From NCBI GenBank assembly GCA_026417075.1, contig JAOADY010000068.1, forward strand, positions 1 through 33,544: a stretch of 33,544 nt of DNA, written 5' to 3'. The notes beneath the pieces are model-generated. The model had not been told where the DNA came from, made no database searches, and worked only from the letters and a program-made list of their open reading frames with translations. Below are positions 27,746 to 33,544 of this stretch, in pieces. This DNA comes from Caloramator sp. GTDB taxonomy: Bacteria; Bacillota; Clostridia; Clostridiales; Caloramatoraceae. The translations under genes were made by a program, and so were the position numbers. Each line of letters begins with the position of its first letter. Positions within the stretch are counted from its first letter, which is position 1.

Positions 27746-29800
27746 ATGAAAAAAAGAATTATCTCTGTATTTCTAATCTTTCTTTTAATTTTCATGCAGT
27801 GCGTTAATAATACAGCTTATGCAAGTATTATTTTCAGCTGCGAAGCCTATGGTGTTGTATATGGGAATTTTATTGCAAAGGGTGAAGAGGTTAATGTAGT
27901 GTACAGATATTATATTAACGGAAACTCTAAGGATTTTGATGAAAGTGTTCCTGTTAGTTTTAGTTACGCTGTTTTAAATAAGTTTGATTTCAAATCATCA
28001 AATCTTCCAAAAGCATCTTTTAAAAATCAAGTTTTAACAGCTTCGGGATTGTCTAAGGAAGCAGAAAAATATATAGAATATAATATTGTTTTAAAAGCAA
28101 AAGAAAACATTGATATTAAAAATCTTAACGACTTAGGGAAAATTACAGTTAATTATAAAAATAATCAAGGAAAGGGAAATTTAAAAACTGAAGAGACAAC
28201 AGTTAAAATAGTTTTAAAAAATTCTAACAGTGGCTCTTATAAAGATACTACTAATCTTAAGTTTACAGCTTTAAACAATAAAACTGAAATTTATTCCGAT
28301 GAAAAATTTGAAGCGTCATTTAAAATTGAACCTCAAGGACAAGTTAGCGTTGAAAGAAAACCAGTTTCTATAATACTTGTTATGGATACATCAGGTTCTA
28401 TGAATGAAAATCAAAAAATGGATAAATCTAAGGAAGCAGCTAAAAGATTAATGGATACTATATATAATAATAAAATAAGCAATGACAAGGTTGGTTTAGT
28501 TGATTTTGATACCTATGTAAATGATGGAAGCATCGATAAAAAAGTTTATAATTCTTATAACAGTGTTTGGGGCACATGGAGTACGAAGTATTATTGGGAT
28601 ACCTGGTATGGAAGATATTATGATAGTATATGCAGTAATTTGAAAAATATTGATAGCAATACTTTGAATGAGTATAAAAGTAAGATTGATAAAATGTATG
28701 CTTTAAGTACTGGCGTAATTGGAGGAACGAATTTAGAATCGGCACTTCTTCTTTCAAAGGGATATTTTAATAACGATAATAATGAGAAGCATATTATTGT
28801 GCTTACCGACGGTAATCCAACCTTTTATATGCTATACGATGGCAGTATAAAGGGACTTGGCAGCGGTTATGATGAAGTTGCCGCAAATAAGGCTATAAAT
28901 GTTCTTAATGATTTAAAGTCTATGGGAGTAAAGGCTCACTTTATAGGTCTGAAAACTAATGATAGCGATATCAATGATGATTTTTTAAATGCAGCATCAA
29001 GTGCAGGTGGTGGATTAAAATTTATAACTAAAAAACCTGAAGAAGTTGATTCTATTATGCAGAATATTTACAGCGTTATAAATAAATCAGTATTATATAG
29101 CAATATTAATTTTGAATACGTTATTCCTGAAGGTATAGAAGTAGATTTGGAAAGTCTTCCAAAGGGATTTAAAGTTGAAAATGGAAAAATTATAGGGCAA
29201 ATAAATGATATAGAATTTAAAAATAATCAATCTCCTTCCCATACTATTAATTTCAAAATATCATTTAAAGCTGAAAAAGCAGGGGATGTAGATTTAAAAG
29301 AGGCACAAATAAAGTATATTAAAAACAGCATTTTAGGAAATAGAGAAGATATAAGGCAAGCAGAATTAGGAAGAATAAAGGTTAATTTAAGAGATTTTTA
29401 TAATTATATCAATTTTAATAATATGCATATAAATAAAAGGATTGTGCCAAATAAAACGACATTTTCTATAACAATTATACAGAATAAAAAGGAGTTATAT
29501 AATCAATCTAAGGATGCAAAAGTAGAGCTTATTTTAGATACTGATAACAATAGAGTTAGGATTTTACCTAAAACAGGCAACCTTTTGTTTGATAAAAGCT
29601 CAACTTACAAAACCTGTATCTTTGAGGCTTTTATTCTTGATTCATCAAAGGAACAAAGCGCTGACATAAAGGTTAAAGCTATAAAAATTAATTTTAATGG
29701 CAAAGAATATATTATAAACGATAAAGATGAAATAGCAAAATATTTTAACAATAAAGAAGTTGTACAGAAAATAAAGATTAAAAAATTTTCATTAAGATAA
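27746..29800 (+). CDS. Secreted von Willebrand factor A domain protein
   Basis: Signal peptide KKRIISVFLIFLLIFMQCVNNTAYA; MIDAS residues DTSGSMNENQKM ... GVIGGTNLESAL ... IVLTDGNPT. Confidence 0.88.
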   Translation: MKKRIISVFLIFLLIFMQCVNNTAYASIIFSCEAYGVVYGNFIAKGEEVNVVYRYYINGNSKDFDESVPVSFSYAVLNKFDFKSSNLPKASFKNQVLTASGLSKEAEKYIEYNIVLKAKENIDIKNLNDLGKITVNYKNNQGKGNLKTEETTVKIVLKNSNSGSYKDTTNLKFTALNNKTEIYSDEKFEASFKIEPQGQVSVERKPVSIILVMDTSGSMNENQKMDKSKEAAKRLMDTIYNNKISNDKVGLVDFDTYVNDGSIDKKVYNSYNSVWGTWSTKYYWDTWYGRYYDSICSNLKNIDSNTLNEYKSKIDKMYALSTGVIGGTNLESALLLSKGYFNNDNNEKHIIVLTDGNPTFYMLYDGSIKGLGSGYDEVAANKAINVLNDLKSMGVKAHFIGLKTNDSDINDDFLNAASSAGGGLKFITKKPEEVDSIMQNIYSVINKSVLYSNINFEYVIPEGIEVDLESLPKGFKVENGKIIGQINDIEFKNNQSPSHTINFKISFKAEKAGDVDLKEAQIKYIKNSILGNREDIRQAELGRIKVNLRDFYNYINFNNMHINKRIVPNKTTFSITIIQNKKELYNQSKDAKVELILDTDNNRVRILPKTGNLLFDKSSTYKTCIFEAFILDSSKEQSADIKVKAIKINFNGKEYIINDKDEIAKYFNNKEVVQKIKIKKFSLR

Positions 29801-29809
29801 AAACAATCT

Positions 29810-29839
29810 GTGCCCTTATTAGGGCGCTTTTATTTTTGT
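29810..29839 (+). terminator. Intrinsic terminator at the end of the pilus operon
   Basis: gtgccct-tatt-agggcgc followed by ttttatttttgtt. Confidence 0.8.
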
Positions 29840-29867
29840 TTAGAAAAGATAAAAGTAGTGGTATAAT
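29839..29867 (+). promoter_or_regulatory. Extended -10 SigA-type promoter upstream of the CCA-adding-enzyme gene
   Basis: TTTAGA-N17-TATAAT with TGg directly before the -10. Confidence 0.6.
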
Positions 29868-29904
29868 TAAATATATTTTGTTTGTATTAATTTTGGAGGC
29901 TCTT

Positions 29905-31035
29905 ATGGGGTTTTTAGACTTTGATATAATTAAAACTTTTTTAGATGTCTTCAGGGTTTTAAATATAAAATGTTATCTCGTTGGAGGAGCTGTAAGGGAT
30001 ATTTTAATGGGAATAGATCCTATAGACTTTGATTTTGTATGCGAATTAGATGAAGAGGAGCACTACATTGTTGCTACAAAAATTTCTGATATTTTAAAAT
30101 GTGATTTTAAGTATAATAGCTTCTATCGTACGGCAAAATTTTTTTATAAAGAATTTGATGTGGATTTTGTTATGGCAAGGTCAGAAAAGTATTTAAGCGC
30201 TGCTTCAAAGCCTATAATAAAACCAGCAGGAATTGTTGAGGATTTAAAAAGAAGGGATTTTACTATAAATTCGATTGCAGTTAGTTTAAAGGATGAAAAA
30301 TTTCAAATTATTGATCCTTTTAATGGTATTGAAGATATTAAAAATAGGAAATTAAAGATACTCCATGAAAAAAGCTTTAAGGATGACCCAACAAGAATAT
30401 TTAGGGGAATTAAGTATGCTTCAAGATTTGGATTTGACTTTGAAGTGGAAACTAAAAAAGCTATAGAAGAAGCTCTTCAAAAAGGTTATGTTTTAAAACT
30501 TCCTAAAGGAAGGATAAGGCTTGAGATAGAAGGACTTTTAAATGATAAAAATCCTCTTTCAGCCCTTAGGTTTTTAAAAGGATATGGAATATTAGAATCC
30601 GTTTTAAAATCAGATGTGTATATATATTTAGAATATGATAAAATAAAGTTTAGTCAGCTTTGTTTTAATGAAAAAATGGTTCTTATTTTTTATAAAAATC
30701 AAAATGAAGTTCTCAAAGGATTAAAGGATTTTTTATGTTTAGGGGAAAATTTTATAAAGGATTCAATAAAGATAAAAGATTTAGAAAGCAGTCTTTTAGA
30801 GAGCGACTTTGAAGTATATAAATATCTTTTTAGGGAGAATATAAAATATTCCCTTCTTAAAGCTGTCTATTATAAAGACAAAAGGGTTCAAAACTATTTA
30901 AAATATAATAATACAATAAAAATAGATATAAAGGATGCTATAGATTTACCGCCTGATATAAGAAAAGAATGTATAGCGTCAAATAAAGCCAATATGCTTA
31001 TAAAATTGTTAAATGGAGGACAAGACTATGTTTAA
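29905..31035 (+). CDS. tRNA nucleotidyltransferase / poly(A) polymerase family (CCA-adding-like)
   Basis: YLVGGAVRDILMGIDPIDFDFV, RRDFTINSIAV, DPTRIFRGIKYASRFGFDFE; ATG 29905 with ggagg SD. Track start 29836 lies in the promoter. Confidence 0.9.
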   Translation: MGFLDFDIIKTFLDVFRVLNIKCYLVGGAVRDILMGIDPIDFDFVCELDEEEHYIVATKISDILKCDFKYNSFYRTAKFFYKEFDVDFVMARSEKYLSAASKPIIKPAGIVEDLKRRDFTINSIAVSLKDEKFQIIDPFNGIEDIKNRKLKILHEKSFKDDPTRIFRGIKYASRFGFDFEVETKKAIEEALQKGYVLKLPKGRIRLEIEGLLNDKNPLSALRFLKGYGILESVLKSDVYIYLEYDKIKFSQLCFNEKMVLIFYKNQNEVLKGLKDFLCLGENFIKDSIKIKDLESSLLESDFEVYKYLFRENIKYSLLKAVYYKDKRVQNYLKYNNTIKIDIKDAIDLPPDIRKECIASNKANMLIKLLNGGQDYV

Positions 31036-31642
31036 TTACGACATTGCTCAGTTTTTAATAACTGGTATTGCGATTATAATTTCACTTTCAATACATGAAT
31101 ATTCCCACGCATTAATGTCCACTCTTTTGGGAGATGATGTTCCCTTTAGATATGGAAGGCTCACTTTAAATCCTCTTGCTCATATTGACCCTGTAGGTAT
31201 AATTTCACTTTTTTTATTTAAGTTTGGATGGGCAAAACCTGTTCCTATAAGCTCGAGGAACTATAAAAACAGAAGGCTTGGGATAATTTTAACATCCCTT
31301 GCAGGACCTGTTTCAAATTTTTTACTATCTTTTTTTACAGCTCTTTGTTTTGTTATTTTTAGTCCAAGCAGTAAGGGAATAGTATATTTTTTGGGGGAAC
31401 TTTTTACAATAAATACAGGGCTCTTTGTTTTTAACCTTATACCAATACCTCCTCTAGATGGCTCAAAGATATTTGCAGAGCTTTTTGGAGGAAGGGTTGC
31501 GGATTTTATATACAGAATTGAAAGATGGGGAATGTTTTTACTTTTTGCTCTTCTTTGGATACCTCAGGTGAGTTATTTTTTATCTTTTTTAATACATGCA
31601 GTTAAAATACTTATATTAAAATTAATAACAATAATTTTATGA
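31028..31642 (+). CDS. Site-2 protease (M50) family membrane metalloprotease
   Basis: ISLSIHEYSHALMSTLLGDD (HExxH) and NLIPIPPLDGSKI; ATG 31028 overlaps the preceding stop. Confidence 0.92.
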   Translation: MFNYDIAQFLITGIAIIISLSIHEYSHALMSTLLGDDVPFRYGRLTLNPLAHIDPVGIISLFLFKFGWAKPVPISSRNYKNRRLGIILTSLAGPVSNFLLSFFTALCFVIFSPSSKGIVYFLGELFTINTGLFVFNLIPIPPLDGSKIFAELFGGRVADFIYRIERWGMFLLFALLWIPQVSYFLSFLIHAVKILILKLITIIL

Positions 31643-31652
31643 TGGTGATGAT

Positions 31653-32402
31653 ATGTCTATAAATATTAAACTTGAAATGTTTGAAGGTCCTTTAGACCTT
31701 CTTTTGCACTTGATAAAGAAATCAGAAGTAGATATATATGATATACCTATTGCTGAAATTACAGAGCAGTATATTTCTTACCTTAAGGCTATGAAGGAGC
31801 TAGATCTTGAGATTGCCAGCGAGTTTTTAGTTATGGCATCAACTCTTCTTGAAATAAAATCTAAGATGTTACTTCCTAAGGTAAATGTAAGGGAAGATGA
31901 GGAATCTGCTGATATCGACCCGAGACAGGAACTGGTTGAAAAACTTGTTGAGTATAAAAAATATAAGGAATTTGCTGAAAGGCTTAAGGAATATGAAAAA
32001 TGCGGAACTATATTTTTTAAAAGCCCTGAAATAATAGATGATATTGAAAACAAGGATATATATTTTAAAAATATAACCGTTGAAAACCTTATGACAGCCT
32101 ATAAAAGAGTTATTAAAACCTATGAAAACAGGTTTAACAAAAGAAGTGAAATACCAAGGGACATAGACTATGATGAATTTAGGATAGAAGATAAGATGGA
32201 TTATATTAAAAATATGGTTTATAAATATAAAAGAGTATCCTTTAAAAAGTTTTTTGAAAATGCAGAGTCAAAGCTTGAAATAGTAGTTACTTTTCTTGCT
32301 ATGCTTGAACTTATAAAACTTAAATTTATAACTGCAATTCAATATAAAAACTTTGAAGAAATAATAATAGAAGGGCAGGATGAGTTATGGAAGATTTCCT
32401 GA
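31653..32402 (+). CDS. scpA: Segregation and condensation protein A
   Basis: FEGPLDLLLHLIKKSEVDIYDIPIAEITEQYISYL; ASEFLVMASTLLEIKSKMLLP. Confidence 0.96.
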   Translation: MSINIKLEMFEGPLDLLLHLIKKSEVDIYDIPIAEITEQYISYLKAMKELDLEIASEFLVMASTLLEIKSKMLLPKVNVREDEESADIDPRQELVEKLVEYKKYKEFAERLKEYEKCGTIFFKSPEIIDDIENKDIYFKNITVENLMTAYKRVIKTYENRFNKRSEIPRDIDYDEFRIEDKMDYIKNMVYKYKRVSFKKFFENAESKLEIVVTFLAMLELIKLKFITAIQYKNFEEIIIEGQDELWKIS

Positions 32403-32953
32403 TTGATTTTCAATTTGAAGATGATGATCAGAGGCTTAAGGGAATCATAGAATCGGTACTTTTTGCAGCGGGGGATCCTGTTTCAATTAAGGATTTAGCT
32501 TATGTAGCTGGAATAAGCGAAAAAAGGGTTGAAACTATTATAGAGATGCTAGAAGAGAGTTATAAATCTGAGGATAGAGGACTTTATATTGTAAGATTTA
32601 ATAATAAAATACAGCTTTCAACAAAGCCTGAATACGGAGAATATATAAAAAAGCTGATTAAGCCTGAGGGTAGGCAGAACCTCTCACAGGCAGCCCTTGA
32701 GACTTTATCAATTATTGCATATAAGCAACCTATAACAAGGATTGAAATAGATGAAATAAGGGGAGTTAGAAGCGATAGAGCGATTGCAACTCTTCTTGAA
32801 AGAGGGCTTATAAAAGAAAACGGAAGGCTTGATGCTCCTGGAAGGCCAATACTTTACAGCACCACCGATGATTTTTTAAAGTATTTTGGATTTAAAAATA
32901 TTAAAGAATTGCCTGAACTTATTGAATTTAATTTGGAATATGAGGAAAAATAA
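32387..32953 (+). CDS. scpB: Segregation and condensation protein B
   Basis: IIESVLFAAGDPVSIKDLA, LSQAALETLSIIAYKQPITRIEIDEIRGVRSDRAIATLLERGLIKENGRLDAPGRPILYSTTDDFLKYFG. Confidence 0.96.
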   Translation: MEDFLIDFQFEDDDQRLKGIIESVLFAAGDPVSIKDLAYVAGISEKRVETIIEMLEESYKSEDRGLYIVRFNNKIQLSTKPEYGEYIKKLIKPEGRQNLSQAALETLSIIAYKQPITRIEIDEIRGVRSDRAIATLLERGLIKENGRLDAPGRPILYSTTDDFLKYFGFKNIKELPELIEFNLEYEEK

Positions 32954-32986
32954 ATAAATGAAGTAAACTTTTTAAAGGAGCAAATC

Positions 32987-33544
32987 ATGGGAATAATAGT
33001 TTTAGCTGTAATAATAGTTTTAATATTTTTTTTCCTCATGAGCAATATAGTTTTTTCATTATATATAGGCAGAGATAAAAAAATTATTGCAAATATTGTT
33101 ATATTTAAAGTTATAAAAATCAACATATATGATAAAAATAAGAGAAGGAAGAAAAATAAAACTTCTAAAAGTAACATTCCGCCTAAAATAATAAGCGAGT
33201 TGCTTAAAGAATCTCTGCCTTCTTTAAAGTATTTTATTGAAAAATCGAGTATTTATATCAGACTTGATATGGTATTTGGATTATCCTCTCCTGATAAAAC
33301 AGCTATAACCTATGGTTTGATTAATTCCTTTCTTTATACTTTAGATTGTTTTTTAATAAATACTTCAAAAAAAGTTAATTCCTCATATAACATAACTCCA
33401 GATTTAAAAGATAAAAGGTTTGAGTTATGTCTTGATTTTAATCTTTATATAAGGCTTTTTAGAGTGATTATATTTATTTTAAAACTTTTAAAAGCTTTAA
33501 TACGCTATAAATCCTATTTTAGATCAAAAGGTGGTGTAGTATAT
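32987..33544 (+). CDS. DUF2953-like membrane-anchored protein, truncated by window end
   Basis: ATG 32987 after aaaggag SD; open reading frame to window end (MGIIVLAVIIVLIFFFLMSNIVFSLYIGRDKK...FGLSSPDKTAITYGLINSFLYTLDCFL...); position after scpAB fits this family. Confidence 0.75.
   Translation, partial: MGIIVLAVIIVLIFFFLMSNIVFSLYIGRDKKIIANIVIFKVIKINIYDKNKRRKKNKTSKSNIPPKIISELLKESLPSLKYFIEKSSIYIRLDMVFGLSSPDKTAITYGLINSFLYTLDCFLINTSKKVNSSYNITPDLKDKRFELCLDFNLYIRLFRVIIFILKLLKALIRYKSYFRSKGGVVY

Noticed and set aside
1-33544. CRISPR arrays, transposons/IS, prophage, tRNA or rRNA genes
   Set aside because: No regularly spaced repeats, transposase motifs, terminal inverted repeats, or tRNA/rRNA signatures noticed anywhere in the window.

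Overview
AT-rich, low-GC Gram-positive, endospore-former (Clostridia-like) chromosomal window. Almost everything is on the + strand. Order as read: a structured, relatively GC-rich noncoding region at the left edge that I identify as the 3' part of an OLE (Ornate, Large, Extremophilic) RNA; its partner membrane-protein gene oapA; dxs-tlyA-nadK-argR-recN; spoIVB; spo0A (near-consensus SigH promoter overlapped by a 0A box); a small convergent ORF; a Nudix hydrolase; spoIIM; a small membrane protein (yqzK-like position); xerD; deoB; two tandem purine nucleoside phosphorylase genes; pyrimidine-nucleoside phosphorylase; a dacF-like carboxypeptidase; a 12-kb type IV pilus operon (pilB-pilC-major pilin-pilin-like-pilin-like-pilM-pilN-pilO-pilin-like-PilX-like giant-VWA protein); a CCA-adding-enzyme family gene; M50 protease; scpA-scpB; and a truncated DUF2953-like gene. 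Main points for follow-up: (1) the OLE RNA/OapA locus, including a possible switch between OLE long-range pairing and the oapA Shine-Dalgarno; (2) a terminator-like hairpin whose 3' arm is the spoIIM Shine-Dalgarno; (3) SigH/0A-box overlap at spo0A; (4) a PilB with a textbook-length two-motif MshEN c-di-GMP domain; (5) a VWA protein and a 775-aa PilX-like protein that look like tip/adhesin components of a Gram-positive pilus. All family assignments come from motifs and gene order read by eye; no database search was run.
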